Below are positions 16,283 through 25,266 of a stretch of DNA of 64,000 nt, piece by piece. Numbering within the stretch: position 1 is the stretch's first letter; each line of letters begins with the position of its first letter. A model generated the notes under the pieces. That model had not been told where the DNA came from and searched no databases. It worked only from the letters and a program-made list of their open reading frames with translations. Made by a program: the position numbers and the translations under genes. This stretch comes from Vagococcus zengguangii (GTDB taxonomy: Bacteria; Bacillota; Bacilli; Lactobacillales; Vagococcaceae): contig NZ_CP039712.1 of NCBI RefSeq assembly GCF_005145005.1, positions 1,023,001-1,087,000 of the forward strand, written 5' to 3'.

Positions 16283-17512
16283 TTAAATTAATCCCTGTAG
16301 ATAGTCAATCACTTTCTGAATCTCTTCTTTCTCAAATGATTCGACAACTTTACATATCACTTCAACTTTAGTCGTATCAAAATCATCTTCATTACCCCAA
16401 TAAATATCGCCACCTGGCAATACTCCCAATACATTTTCAACCAACTCATCTAACCCTGGTAGTTCCTTAGGCGCTAAATCTTGTTGATATGTTTCATCAT
16501 CGATCCATCTTCCATCCCAGTAATGAGCTCTTGTAGCTTCGTTTCTGCTATAACCATTTTTTTCACGTATACCAGCGGATAGTTCTTTAAATAATTCATC
16601 CATAGTAGGTATATCGCCTTCGCTCATTAGTCTCATGATCTGCTTATATTGTTCAAAGGAAATATATGCCAGTTTACTAAGAGGCTTTGTCATCTCAGGT
16701 CGATTTGAGATCATTTCTTTATCAAATTCATGATAGAAAGTGTGTAGGAAAAGTTCTAACTCATCAGTCGGTATTGATAGTTGGTTGTAAATGGAATGAA
16801 CAGGAATCGATTGGGCATCTCCAGTTGAAATATACCAACCGTGTGTGCCAATATAAGTCATTTCATCTCCAGCTCGAGTCTTTTCTAAAGAAGCCCACAA
16901 ATTGTACGTAATGTCTTTTAACTTTTCATAATAAGACTGCTTGTAATTACCTTGATTGTAATAGAGTATTGATAACTTGTACGGCTCTTTATCGAAATAG
17001 CTAATTAAGAAATCTGCTGGGTTTACGTAAGGATTTTTAATGAAGTAGGTACTATCTATATTAATCCCGTTATCTCGGTAATTAGGCATTAAATGTGGAT
17101 TTCTGTCAGCCCAATAAAACGCCTTATATTTTTTCAATACAGCCTTTCCTACATCTGTTAATACTAACATTTTTTTGTCGTTAACTGCCGAAATTTGGTA
17201 ATCAGCTAATCTTTCTTCTATTCTTTCAATTAATTCTGCTTTGGTACCTGTCGTTTTTTCACTATTTCGTTTTAAAACTTCTTTCAGTTCAGGTATCTTT
17301 AGGTAATCCAGACTATTGAAAGGGGTGCCTACTTCAATTCATCCTTTATTCAAAAGGGGAGGGATACTTTTGATATAATCATGATCTATGTATGAAACTT
17401 GGCCACCAGTCATTTTTCTTTTATAATCATTTGCGTTTATCGGGTTAGCATTGACAACTCTTAGTGCACGCAATTGATTAAGGGTAGGTAATTCATTAGA
17501 GCTATTGGTCAT
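16283..17512 (-). pseudogene. SAP-domain protein interrupted by an in-frame TGA
   Basis: ATG 17512, with AAGGAG seven bases upstream, opens MTNSSNELPTLNQLRALRVV and runs to an in-frame TGA at 17339-17341 (codon 58, ...LLNKG-stop-IEVGTPF...). The same frame then continues to 16283. A single TGG to TGA change would explain it. After the stop comes a SAP-like DNA-binding helix pair (YLKIPELKEVLKRN...GTKAELIERIEERL, residues about 68-100) and a long alpha-helical region with YISFEQYKQIM and a tryptophan-rich motif. The main frame can also begin at the ATG at 17170. The gene follows the integrase on the same strand, so it belongs to the mobile block. Confidence 0.75.
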
Positions 17513-17560
17513 GTTATTATCTCCTTTTTCTTCTATTATATATGCGATTTTACGACGCCA

Positions 17561-18115
17561 TCATATTCCTAATTTGAAGTCCATTAAACTCCTACCAATT
17601 TCATCTTCTGTAATTCCGATATATCGTTTCGTGATATTCTCAGATGAGTGATTGAAGATCTGCATCAATGTGGCAATATCTCGCGTCTTTTGGTAATAAT
17701 GGTAGCCGAATGTTTTTCTCAGGCTATGCGTCCCAATATCATTCCGACCTAATTTCTCTGCAATATCCGCGTACAGTTTGTAAACTGTATTGACTTTAAG
17801 ATGTCCGCCTTGTTGTCGGCTTGGAAATAACCAATCATCATCTTTTTTATCTTTGGTGTAATCCTTGATAAGTGGTTGGAGATTTTCCAAATAGAGTTGC
17901 TTTTTCTTTTCGGTTTTCTGTTCCGTTATTACGGGTCTTATTTCGTACTTAATATCTTTTACTTTTAGTTTCACTATGTCGCTCATGCGTAATCCATTAT
18001 TGATTCCAAAAATGAACAGAAAGACATCTCGATCCGCATGTTGGGTTCTTCTTAGCCAAAATTTGAAATCTTCGATTTCGGTCTGAGTTCTGAGTGGTTG
18101 GACATTATAAGACAT
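17561..18115 (-). CDS. Tyrosine-type site-specific recombinase/integrase
   Basis: A 184-residue recombinase consisting of little more than the catalytic core. Seen: first catalytic arginine in NNGLRMSDIVKL (about residue 43), a beta-hairpin lysine in TEKKKQLYL, the H-x-x-R box in GTHSLRKTFGYHYY (about 136-149), the second histidine in FNHSSENITKRY and the nucleophilic tyrosine in RYIGI (about residue 166). The N-terminal SAM-like core-binding domain is absent or reduced to about 20 residues, as in other small enterococcal integrases. It probably mobilises or resolves the surrounding element. It is co-directional with the SAP pseudogene, starting 48 bases before it. Confidence 0.9.
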   Translation of the reverse strand: MSYNVQPLRTQTEIEDFKFWLRRTQHADRDVFLFIFGINNGLRMSDIVKLKVKDIKYEIRPVITEQKTEKKKQLYLENLQPLIKDYTKDKKDDDWLFPSRQQGGHLKVNTVYKLYADIAEKLGRNDIGTHSLRKTFGYHYYQKTRDIATLMQIFNHSSENITKRYIGITEDEIGRSLMDFKLGI

Positions 18116-18172
18116 ATAATTTCTCCTTTATTTTATGGATTTCACTTCATTAATTTAATTATATAGATTAAT

Positions 18173-18256
18173 AATAGTGAACTCAATAGATGAGGAATTA
18201 AAAATGCTATTTTATCAGCGTTTTGACATCACTATTTTCTATCAAATAGTGAACTG
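18173..18256. promoter_or_regulatory. Repeated AATAGTGAACT motifs upstream of the integrase
   Basis: AATAGTGAACT is found at 18173-18183 and 18245-18255. TCACTATTT at 18229-18237 forms a perfect 9-bp inverted repeat with AAATAGTGA at 18244-18252. The three sites lie in the 60-140 bases in front of the integrase start. They could be repressor operators or recombinase arm sites; the binding protein is unknown, and the HTH protein at 18625 is a candidate. Confidence 0.45.
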
Positions 18257-18409
18257 TAATTGTTTTTGTGTGAAAGTAAGTTAATTATTGATTTAATGTA
18301 GAACGTATGTTCAAATAGTATTAAGAAAACAAACGAAAAATCGAGTGACAGGATTATCATGGCTGAGACAGTAAAAGTAGTTGAAATTAATACAGGGTAA
18401 TCAAAAAGA

Positions 18410-18607
18410 ATGTATGGCTTGAAATTTCTAACAGAATTATCGGATAATTTATCTTTGAAAAAGTGTCGAAAGATTCGATGGATAAAAGAAGACGGGTATT
18501 TGATGGTACCCATTTGAACAAGAACTAACAGAGAACGTGTGAATAATATCAAATTGCCTGAAGGGGCATTTAAAATGATTAAAGTAAAAGATACGAAACT
18601 ATTATAA
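18410..18607 (+). pseudogene. Decayed coding fragment
   Basis: From ATG 18410 one frame reads MYGLKFLTELSDNLSLKK and on to GYLMVPI, meets TGA at 18515, then goes on with a protein-like TRTNRERVNNIKLPEGAFKM stretch to the double stop at 18605. The amino-acid pattern looks like coding sequence, but there is no ribosome binding site and the 5' end cannot be found. It is likely the remains of a small mobile-element gene. Confidence 0.35.
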
Positions 18608-18624
18608 TAAGTGAGGAGAAAATA

Positions 18625-18981
18625 ATGAAACTTAATATGAGGTTTGCGACCAGAGTAAATAAAATTCTCTCAGAAGAAGGTATTTCAGCAGAAGAGTTCG
18701 CAACAATGCTGGAGTTAAATACCAAATATGTGAGAGAATTGTTAACTGGGAATCGTGTGGTTACAAAAGAGATAGTTAAAAAAACAGCTGAGGTTTTGAA
18801 TGTTTCTGTAGAAGAGTTAGTTAAATCTGATCAAAAACCAGGTACTGATATAGAAATTGTTCACCTGTATGGTCAATTTGATTCAAGACAAGGGCGTCGC
18901 GCAATTGATGAGATGAAGTTTCTAATTAATAATTATATGGGATTGCTGGAGAGAAAAGAAAAGTTATCAAAAGATGAGTAA
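18625..18981 (+). CDS. XRE-type helix-turn-helix regulator
   Basis: A 118-residue DNA-binding protein. Seen: a lambda-repressor-like HTH over about residues 8-62, with ISAEEFATMLELNTKYVRELLTGN as the second and third helices and a closing LNVSVEELV helix; then a short linker and a C-terminal helical part (about 75-118) probably for dimerisation. GAGGAG lies eight bases upstream of the ATG. It heads the plus-strand side of the mobile block, divergent from the integrase, the usual position of an element repressor. Its target may be the repeats at 18173-18256. Confidence 0.85.
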   Translation: MKLNMRFATRVNKILSEEGISAEEFATMLELNTKYVRELLTGNRVVTKEIVKKTAEVLNVSVEELVKSDQKPGTDIEIVHLYGQFDSRQGRRAIDEMKFLINNYMGLLERKEKLSKDE

Positions 18982-19064
18982 TGCTTTAAGCAAAAAATAA
19001 TAATTGGCATTGCTTTAAATATTTAACAGATATAAGTAATGAATATATTATTTAGTATAAACAC

Positions 19065-19103
19065 AAAGTTCGGGCGCTTAATTGAAAAGGCTTGGACTTT
19101 TTT
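19065..19103 (+). terminator. Intrinsic terminator after the HTH gene
   Basis: AAAGTTCGGGC pairs with GCTTGGACTTT (11 positions with three G-U) over a 14-base loop, followed by TTT. A second terminator follows at 19134. Confidence 0.6.
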
Positions 19104-19133
19104 ATTTTTCAAATCCCTAAGATAATCATAACT

Positions 19134-19168
19134 AAAAGTCGAGATACGATATCTCGGCTTTTTTTTAG
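19134..19168 (+). terminator. Strong intrinsic terminator
   Basis: AAAAGTCGAGATA pairs with TATCTCGGCTTTT over a 3-base loop (13 bp, one G-U) and runs into eight T. It isolates the HTH gene from the replication-like genes that follow. Confidence 0.88.
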
Positions 19169-19190
19169 CCGATTTTTTATAAAAAATAAT

Positions 19191-19206
19191 ATCCGAATCA
19201 TCGGAT
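19191..19206. promoter_or_regulatory. Small inverted repeat in front of the helicase operon
   Basis: ATCCGA-atca-TCGGAT lies 180 bases upstream of the next start, within the 405-base gene-free stretch 18982-19386. Besides two terminators and this hairpin the stretch is AT-rich and holds no gene. Possible operator, low certainty. Confidence 0.25.
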
Positions 19207-19386
19207 GTTTTATATTAACGTTATTTTATTTTTTATAAACACTTTAACAATAAGGGTTTAAAGGTTTTTTTGTGTAAAAATAATTTATTTTTTAAATCAA
19301 GCTATATTTTGGGGAGAAATATCTATAATAAATAAAATGTTGAGTTAATACCATTCACAAAAAAAGAAACTAAAGGAGAAAAAACA

Positions 19387-19608
19387 ATGAAAACAGAACA
19401 ATTATTTTTTGAAGAAGAGGCGTCAATTTACCTTTTAATCTTGTACAAATTTGAAATCGAGGTTGAAGAAGAGATGAAATATTATGGATGCATCGAGTAC
19501 AGAGAAGATGTATTTAAAGTCAAATTAAATTATGAGGATTACCAAAAATCAGATGCACCCGAAAATTTTGTGACAGAAGATCAGTTTTTTCGAATGAAGG
19601 AATTTTAA
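19387..19608 (+). CDS. Small acidic protein, unknown
   Basis: A 73-residue, glutamate-rich, soluble protein starting at an ATG with AAAGGAG seven bases upstream, 12 bases before the helicase gene. No known domain is recognised. Its position as first gene of the helicase operon suggests an accessory factor of the same DNA-processing module. Confidence 0.65.
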   Translation: MKTEQLFFEEEASIYLLILYKFEIEVEEEMKYYGCIEYREDVFKVKLNYEDYQKSDAPENFVTEDQFFRMKEF

Positions 19609-19620
19609 GAGGAGGAAACT

Positions 19621-21909
19621 ATGGAAAAGTTTAACAATGTAGAATTTACAGTTACAAGGATTATGAGTAGGAATGAGACAAAAGCTAAGGAAATGTTTTC
19701 TTATTATATCAATGGAAATATTTCAAAAGTTGCCGGAGAAAAAAATTGTAAAGAGCTTCATAGCAGAGTAGGAAAAAGAAATGCAAGTATTACATTTGCT
19801 TTTGAAGAAGAGGTTAATGTTAGAGACAAATTTACTGCTGACGTTAAGGTGTGTCAGTCAAGTAACGGGCAATACTTTTTGAAATGTCTGTGCGTTCAAA
19901 AAGAGATACCAGCGTCTGATAGTAAGCTATATGGTTATTTAGCTTCTAAAAGTAAAGAACAGAAACCAAAAATCACAAAAAAAGATTGGGAAAAAATAAT
20001 TGAAATCAAACCTCTTGATGAAATTATAAAAAGTGGAATCTCTAAAGAAGAGCTCATGGAGATGAACATAAAAGAAAGTAAGGTAGATACGATTATCAAA
20101 GTGTTAACAGAGAACGTTATTCATTTAGGTAGAATTCAAGCCTTAACAAAAGCATTAGCTCTTAATGTTGCAGAGTCTATAAAAATATTGGACAAATTCA
20201 GTGTTCAAGATAATCAGGATGTAGATTCGATAGTCAATCAAATTAAAAGCAATCCCTTTATTTTGATGTTTAATTATTCATTTTCGTTTGAACGTTGTGA
20301 ACAAATTTTTGAGAATCCAAAGATTAAAGTAGCTGAAAAAGTTTGGAATGCTGCCCGTCTTTATAATATGCTCACTACGCTTTTACTAAATAATGGAGGA
20401 TATTATATCTTAAAACAAGAGTTAGAAAGTGAATGGACCGCGTATGAAGAGGAGAAATCGTCAAATGTAAGTAGCATATCTTTTGATGATTTATTAAATT
20501 ACTTAATTAATAGTGAGTTTGTTAAATGTGGTTTGAGTCGAAATGATAACGAACAAACGGCAAATTTTGTCACAACCAACAGATTATACGAAGGAGAGTG
20601 TGAGTTAGCTTTTGAAATTGCAACGAAATTGTCAAGGGAAGTGAAGGGAAGCACCGCAATAAACATCGATGGGTTAAGTGTACCTCAAAATGCAGCAGCA
20701 AGATTAATACTTAGAGATTTTGCAATAATAACTGGAGGTCCTGGAACAGGTAAAACAACAACATGCAAAGGACTAATAGAACTGATTGAAAAATTATTTC
20801 CTAATAAGAAAATTTGTTTACTTGCGCCTACAGGTAAAGCTGCTAAGAGATTGGCTGAATCAACAAATAGAGAGGTAATGACAGTTCATAAGAAATTGGA
20901 AATAATAAATTCAGATGACGATAGAACTGTTACAGTATTTGATTCAAATGACATAGTTATCATTGATGAAGCTTCAATGTTAAGTACTTATTTGTTGCTC
21001 AAAGTATTTCGTTCAATGCAACCAGAAACCAAATTGATACTAATTGGTGACGTAAACCAATTACCTTCTATTGAGTATGGTAAACAGTTTTCAGATTTGC
21101 TTAATGTTGAAGAAATTTCAAACATTAGACTGAGGGATGTTTACAGACAACAAAAGGACAGTAAAATAATTGATATTTCAGATGCAATTATCAACAATAC
21201 TTCAGAAATCAAAAAGCTTTTTGAAGTAAATAGAAATGAAGAAAAGTTTTTTGATGGAAAAAATGAGTCGAAAATTGTTGATACTGTCGTTAAACTATCA
21301 AAAAAGTGGAAAGAAAAAGGAAATACTTTAGAGGACATGCTTGTGCTGACCCCGATTAACAATGGCTTAATTGGCAAAGATGAGTTGAACAAGAAATTGC
21401 AAAAAGTTTGGAATGAACAGAATAACAGCCAGTATGTTCTTGATCAAGATAGATCGATAAAGTTTTATGAAAATGACAAAGTCATGCAATTAGTAAATGA
21501 TTCAGATCAAGGTTTAGTGAATGGTGATGTGGGTACTATTACTAAGGTTATTCCTAAAAATGATGGCGGAATAGTTGAAGTGAAATTTGACAATGCAATC
21601 GTTACGTATGATTCAACTAATTTGAAAGAATTAGATTTAGCATATGCCTATACCGTTCATAAATCTCAAGGGTCTGAAGCAAAATTTGTCATTCTTGTGA
21701 GCCCACCTGAAAAAGTGTTCAAAGGAAACAAAAACCTATACTACACAGCAGTTACAAGAGCAAAAGAATTTTTGATAGTAGTAGGTTGTCAAGAGACATT
21801 TGTTAACAGTTGTGAAATAAGCGCGTTAGAAAACCGACATACATTATTAACAGAAAGAGTAAAACAAAACATTAGAAAATTAAAGGAGAATAGCAAATGG
21901 AAACAATAA
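19621..21909 (+). CDS. RecD2-like superfamily 1 DNA helicase
   Basis: A 762-residue ATP-dependent 5'-3' helicase of the RecD/TraA type, moving on DNA in recombination or replication of the element. Seen: a divergent N-terminal region with an OB-like part (about residues 5-110), helix-hairpin-helix-like segments (about 150-240), Walker A GGPGTGKTTT (about 372-381), motif Ia LAPTGKAAKRL, Walker B VIIDEASM (about 447-454), GDVNQLPS, an arginine-containing motif LRDVYRQ, and motif VI VHKSQGSEA with YTAVTRAKE near the C-terminus (about 678-710). It is similar in length to chromosomal RecD2 (about 740-850). GAGGAGG precedes the ATG. The stop overlaps the next gene by 13 bases, so translation is coupled. 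Confidence 0.88.
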   Translation: MEKFNNVEFTVTRIMSRNETKAKEMFSYYINGNISKVAGEKNCKELHSRVGKRNASITFAFEEEVNVRDKFTADVKVCQSSNGQYFLKCLCVQKEIPASDSKLYGYLASKSKEQKPKITKKDWEKIIEIKPLDEIIKSGISKEELMEMNIKESKVDTIIKVLTENVIHLGRIQALTKALALNVAESIKILDKFSVQDNQDVDSIVNQIKSNPFILMFNYSFSFERCEQIFENPKIKVAEKVWNAARLYNMLTTLLLNNGGYYILKQELESEWTAYEEEKSSNVSSISFDDLLNYLINSEFVKCGLSRNDNEQTANFVTTNRLYEGECELAFEIATKLSREVKGSTAINIDGLSVPQNAAARLILRDFAIITGGPGTGKTTTCKGLIELIEKLFPNKKICLLAPTGKAAKRLAESTNREVMTVHKKLEIINSDDDRTVTVFDSNDIVIIDEASMLSTYLLLKVFRSMQPETKLILIGDVNQLPSIEYGKQFSDLLNVEEISNIRLRDVYRQQKDSKIIDISDAIINNTSEIKKLFEVNRNEEKFFDGKNESKIVDTVVKLSKKWKEKGNTLEDMLVLTPINNGLIGKDELNKKLQKVWNEQNNSQYVLDQDRSIKFYENDKVMQLVNDSDQGLVNGDVGTITKVIPKNDGGIVEVKFDNAIVTYDSTNLKELDLAYAYTVHKSQGSEAKFVILVSPPEKVFKGNKNLYYTAVTRAKEFLIVVGCQETFVNSCEISALENRHTLLTERVKQNIRKLKENSKWKQ

Positions 21910-23327
21910 ATAAAGAAATTTCACAAAAAATAATGGAATTATATTGTGATTTTAAAACAAGCTACTACGTGAAAAATAAAGAAGGGGATTTTGCGATTGC
22001 AAAGTCCTATACGAAAGAGGAAGAAGAGGATAAATTGGATAAAATTTTATCATTGTTTCAAATTATGGAATTTATGAAGAATAGGAACATGGAAATGAGG
22101 TTAGATATTTCTTTGGATACTACCAAATTTCTATCAATCGAGGTTGTTGATGATAAAGATTTAGTAGAATCTATTTTAAGGATTCTGACTGAAAAATTTC
22201 AACTACGACAACAAAATATACTTGTTAGAAAGTATGAAAATAAGTATTTTGTCGATTTGTTTTTTAGTTTTCATCTATCAAATCTTATTTCACAAAAACT
22301 ATATCTTTTTATTAAAGATGAGTTGAAGTTGACTAATTATGAGATTAGCTATCATCCGAAGTCCGTGAGAGGATTTGATTTGCATTTTAATAAGTTGGAG
22401 CATGAGATATTTGATGCTGAAATGAAATCAGTCGATATTAATTATTTATTGGCGATTAAGAAAATTGATATCAATTCGGAAGATTTTAAATTAATTGAAC
22501 ATGCTATGTTGTCTAATATTGATGAAACAAGGCTGAAAAAATCTGGTTATTTAGACGAAGAATTTGTCAAGTGGCCTTCAGAAATACGAAAGATTGAAGA
22601 ACAAAGAGTATTTGATTTAAGCCTCGAACACTGGAATTATGCCGTCTATTATCATATTGGAATAAGAAACGAGGAATTTAGCAGAAAACAAATTGAGGAA
22701 ATTTGGAAGGAAATAATTCAAAATACCTCAATTAAATATGGTGGACAGATAGACACCGATAAGCTTAAAAGAGCTGTTGAAAAATCACTTGATCAAAATT
22801 ATGAGGATAAAGGATATATAAAAGAAACACCTCTATTTTTAACTAAAAAAGAGGCGTTGTTTATCTTTAAATCACAAGACAATAAACGCAAAAGGGAAAC
22901 ATTATTTGCCTTGTACATGTATTGTCGAATGTACAACAAGCCGACAAAATTTCAGTTTTCATCGAAGTTTTTGTCTAAAAAATTCGGATTGGGAAAAAGA
23001 GAAGCTATTGTTAATCGTATTGAACAGATGACGGATGAAAATGGCGAGATAATGGTAGGGGTTGAAAGAGTTGGTGCAAGTCAATGGAAAGGAGAAGAAG
23101 TTAAAAAAATGAATACATATAGTCTGAATTTTGAAATGAATTTGGATATCGATGTGGCAAAAAAAGAAAAATACATTGTAATTACTGATTTTGATAGTAG
23201 AAACTTTTATCGAGTAGTGACTGAATTAATTGACGAAGATGAATTGAATCAGATTGTTAGTAAAAGTGACTACCAAAATTATTTTAAAAAACTATACAAA
23301 GAAAAGGAGGAGGTAGTTGTTGGTTAA
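21897..23327 (+). CDS. Unknown protein, candidate replication/primase-like factor
   Basis: A 476-residue protein that I do not recognise. Seen: an alpha/beta N-terminal half (about 1-185) with MRLDISLDTTKFLSIEV and a RGFDLHFNK segment, which recalls the order of motifs in archaeo-eukaryotic-type primases but is not a clear match; a long helical middle part; and a C-terminal winged-helix-like region (about 350-430, FSSKFLSKKFGLGKREAIVNRI). It overlaps the helicase gene by 13 bases and the RuvC-like gene by 11, so the three are one translationally coupled unit. A role in DNA priming, loading or replication of the element is inferred from neighbours only. Confidence 0.6.
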   Translation: METINKEISQKIMELYCDFKTSYYVKNKEGDFAIAKSYTKEEEEDKLDKILSLFQIMEFMKNRNMEMRLDISLDTTKFLSIEVVDDKDLVESILRILTEKFQLRQQNILVRKYENKYFVDLFFSFHLSNLISQKLYLFIKDELKLTNYEISYHPKSVRGFDLHFNKLEHEIFDAEMKSVDINYLLAIKKIDINSEDFKLIEHAMLSNIDETRLKKSGYLDEEFVKWPSEIRKIEEQRVFDLSLEHWNYAVYYHIGIRNEEFSRKQIEEIWKEIIQNTSIKYGGQIDTDKLKRAVEKSLDQNYEDKGYIKETPLFLTKKEALFIFKSQDNKRKRETLFALYMYCRMYNKPTKFQFSSKFLSKKFGLGKREAIVNRIEQMTDENGEIMVGVERVGASQWKGEEVKKMNTYSLNFEMNLDIDVAKKEKYIVITDFDSRNFYRVVTELIDEDELNQIVSKSDYQNYFKKLYKEKEEVVVG

Positions 23328-23796
23328 AAATATTGTGTTAGCTTTAGATTTATCATTAACAGAAACGGGATATGCTATTTGCAAAATTGAAAAGGGGAAT
23401 TTTGAGGTGTTAGAGTTTGGAACGATTAAAACTTCTTCAAAAGATAGTATGGGCTATCGGCTTCAATTGATTGAAAGTGAACTGATTAGAATTATGCAAA
23501 AATGGCATCCAGATAGTGTAGTGAAAGAAAAATCATTTAGCAATAGGAACATTACATCTACGCAAGCTATATTTCAAGTGGTTAGAATTGCTTCATATGC
23601 TATTTGGAAAGAGTTGGAATTGGTACCTATCGATTATGCTGCAACTAATATTAAGAAGACTTTAACAGGTAATGGCAGAGCGAGTAAAGAACACCTGATG
23701 GAAAAAGTAAAGGCATTGACGAACTCAGAACCAACCAATTTTGATGAATCGGATGCGATAGCGGTGGCTTATACTTATTACTTAGATAAAGTATAG
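23317..23796 (+). CDS. RuvC-like Holliday junction resolvase
   Basis: A 159-residue RNase H-fold nuclease of the phage/element RuvC type, which cuts four-way DNA junctions. Seen: the first acidic motif VLALDLSLTETGYA (Asp about residue 11), the second acidic residue in VVKEKSF (about 71), and the C-terminal FDESDAIAVAY with paired acidic residues (about 145-155). The start is TTG 23317 or TTG 23320, after the strong site GGAGGAGG; the second gives better spacing. It is the last gene of the helicase operon. Length fits RuvC (about 150-175). Confidence 0.87.
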   Translation: MLVKNIVLALDLSLTETGYAICKIEKGNFEVLEFGTIKTSSKDSMGYRLQLIESELIRIMQKWHPDSVVKEKSFSNRNITSTQAIFQVVRIASYAIWKELELVPIDYAATNIKKTLTGNGRASKEHLMEKVKALTNSEPTNFDESDAIAVAYTYYLDKV

Positions 23797-23880
23797 AAAT
23801 ATTCGATAAAAAGCGATTAAAATCGAGAATTATTTTTGGAGTGATTTTGGAAATCGACATATTTTATCACGGGTACCTAA

Positions 23881-23921
23881 GCGTATGAGAAAAAAGTGCT
23901 CATATGCAGGGATATCCCTGC
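23881..23921. repeat. Overlapping palindromes after the RuvC-like gene
   Basis: GCGTATGAG pairs with CTCATATGC (23881-23907, one G-U). The perfect 16-bp palindrome GCAGGGATATCCCTGC (23906-23921) begins inside its right arm. They lie at the edge between the mobile block and the core gene at 24027. They could be termination or recombination sites; there is no T-run. Confidence 0.45.
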
Positions 23922-24026
23922 TGTAACTCTTGAATTAAGGTTAGAAAGATGGTAAATTAAACGTAAAGAAAGAACGGCTTTTTAGAAATATCACAACTAC
24001 AATTATTTACAAAATGAGGGACTTCA

Positions 24027-24362
24027 ATGTCAGAACAAAATTGGACAGAAGCACAGATTGAAGATATTAAAGAGCGTATTTTAGCAGCACTTGAAACAGT
24101 AATCGATCCAGAGTTAGGGATTGACATCGTAAACCTTGGTTTAATTTATGAAGTAGAATTTGGGACAGACGGCAATTGTTTAGTGAAGATGACCTTAACC
24201 ACAATGGGTTGCCCATTAGCCGATGTTATTACTGAAGAAATTCATGAAGCATTGAAAGATGTGGAAGAAGTGAAAAATACAGAAGTGAAGTTAGTCTGGT
24301 ATCCTGCTTGGACAACGGATCGCATGAGCCGTTATGCGCGTATTGCTTTGGGGATTCGATAG
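24027..24362 (+). CDS. MIP18/SufT-family iron-sulfur cluster assembly protein
   Basis: A 111-residue DUF59 protein, probably helping to mature or deliver Fe-S clusters in the cytoplasm. Seen: AALETVIDPELGIDIVNLGLIYEV (about residues 14-37) and the conserved cysteine in TTMGCPLAD (about 60-68), plus the C-terminal LVWYPAWTTDRMS. ATG 24027 follows TGAGGGACTTCA. It stands alone and marks the start of the core part of the window. DUF59 members also include PaaD, but the length and motif fit the SufT-like housekeeping form. Confidence 0.88.
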   Translation: MSEQNWTEAQIEDIKERILAALETVIDPELGIDIVNLGLIYEVEFGTDGNCLVKMTLTTMGCPLADVITEEIHEALKDVEEVKNTEVKLVWYPAWTTDRMSRYARIALGIR

Positions 24363-24515
24363 CGTTATATCAAAGTCTCTAGGGATGTTGCTTAAAATTT
24401 GATGAGTGAAATACTCACTGAGTATGGTGTCCAAGATGAATTTCTCATTGTTTGGATAACAGACTAAAAGCGTCAATTTTTGCATGAATCCTATATTAAA
24501 ACGACAAAAAATATT

Positions 24516-24557
24516 AAACTCCTTCGTTAACTGAAAAGTTAGGGAAGGAGTTTTTTT
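24516..24557 (+). terminator. Intrinsic terminator
   Basis: AAACTCCTTC pairs with GAAGGAGTTT and is followed by a T-run; an inner GTTAACT/AGTTAGG stem extends it. It lies in the 368-base gene-free region 24363-24730, in which I see nothing else beyond an AT-rich promoter-like part before 24731. Confidence 0.88.
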
Positions 24558-24730
24558 AGAAAATAACGAGATTGGCTGAAATTTCATTCTTTGACTTTTA
24601 TTATGACGATATATTTATTACGATGCCTACTCAGGTAATTGTTTTTTTATGAAAAAATTTGTTGTTTTGTATTAAATGTATTATGATATGATTATATAAA
24701 TGCAAGGTTAAATGAAAAAGAGGTGAGTTT

Positions 24731-25249
24731 GTGGAAGGGATACTAAATTTATATGTTTCTCATCTAAGCAGTGAGCCACTCTTATGGGTAGTTGTGACTG
24801 TATTGATTATCTTTGGTATCAGTATGATGACACGATTTATTGATATTGATTTTTTAGATTTATCATTTGTGTGGATTATTATGATAACGTTATTTGTTTT
24901 TCTTGATTGTCCGTGGTGGCTCGCGTTTATTGCCGGGCTAATCGCGGCGTTTTTACTGAAAATCTTGATTATTTTTCCATTCAGAGAAAAAATGAGTTAC
25001 TCAACCATTATTAGCAGTAAAGAATTGGTTGGAAAAGACGGAGAATTAATGACATCTCTAAATGTGAACGAGACAGGACAAGTTCGTTTGATCTTAAGTA
25101 GTGGTATTGAAAATTTCCCATGTAAAATGATGGGTGAGCAGTCTACAACTTTGGCACGTGGAGAAAAAGTCAGGGTTATGTCTGTTGACGAAAAAAATAA
25201 TCTCATCTATATAACCAAATTGGTTGATCATAATTGGGATGAATTTTAA
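24731..25249 (+). CDS. NfeD/YuaF-like membrane protein, flotillin partner
   Basis: A 172-residue membrane protein of the NfeD class. Seen: two or three hydrophobic helices in residues 14-90 (WVVVTVLIIFGISMMT, LSFVWIIMITLFVFL, WWLAFIAGLIAAFLL), then a C-terminal OB-fold-like domain (about 105-168) with LVGKDGELMTSLNVNETGQVRL. The start is GTG 24731 with AGAGGTG upstream. It is directly followed by a flotillin gene (17 bases), the same pair as yuaF-yuaG in Bacillus subtilis, where the proteins organise membrane microdomains. Function by analogy. Confidence 0.85.
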   Translation: MEGILNLYVSHLSSEPLLWVVVTVLIIFGISMMTRFIDIDFLDLSFVWIIMITLFVFLDCPWWLAFIAGLIAAFLLKILIIFPFREKMSYSTIISSKELVGKDGELMTSLNVNETGQVRLILSSGIENFPCKMMGEQSTTLARGEKVRVMSVDEKNNLIYITKLVDHNWDEF

Positions 25250-25266
25250 AAACAGGAGGAAGAAAG

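Noticed and set aside
18232-18552. Minus-strand open frame of 106 codons with hydrophobic composition
   Set aside because: It starts with TTG, lacks a convincing ribosome binding site and lies antisense to a decayed plus-strand frame whose composition looks more like a protein.
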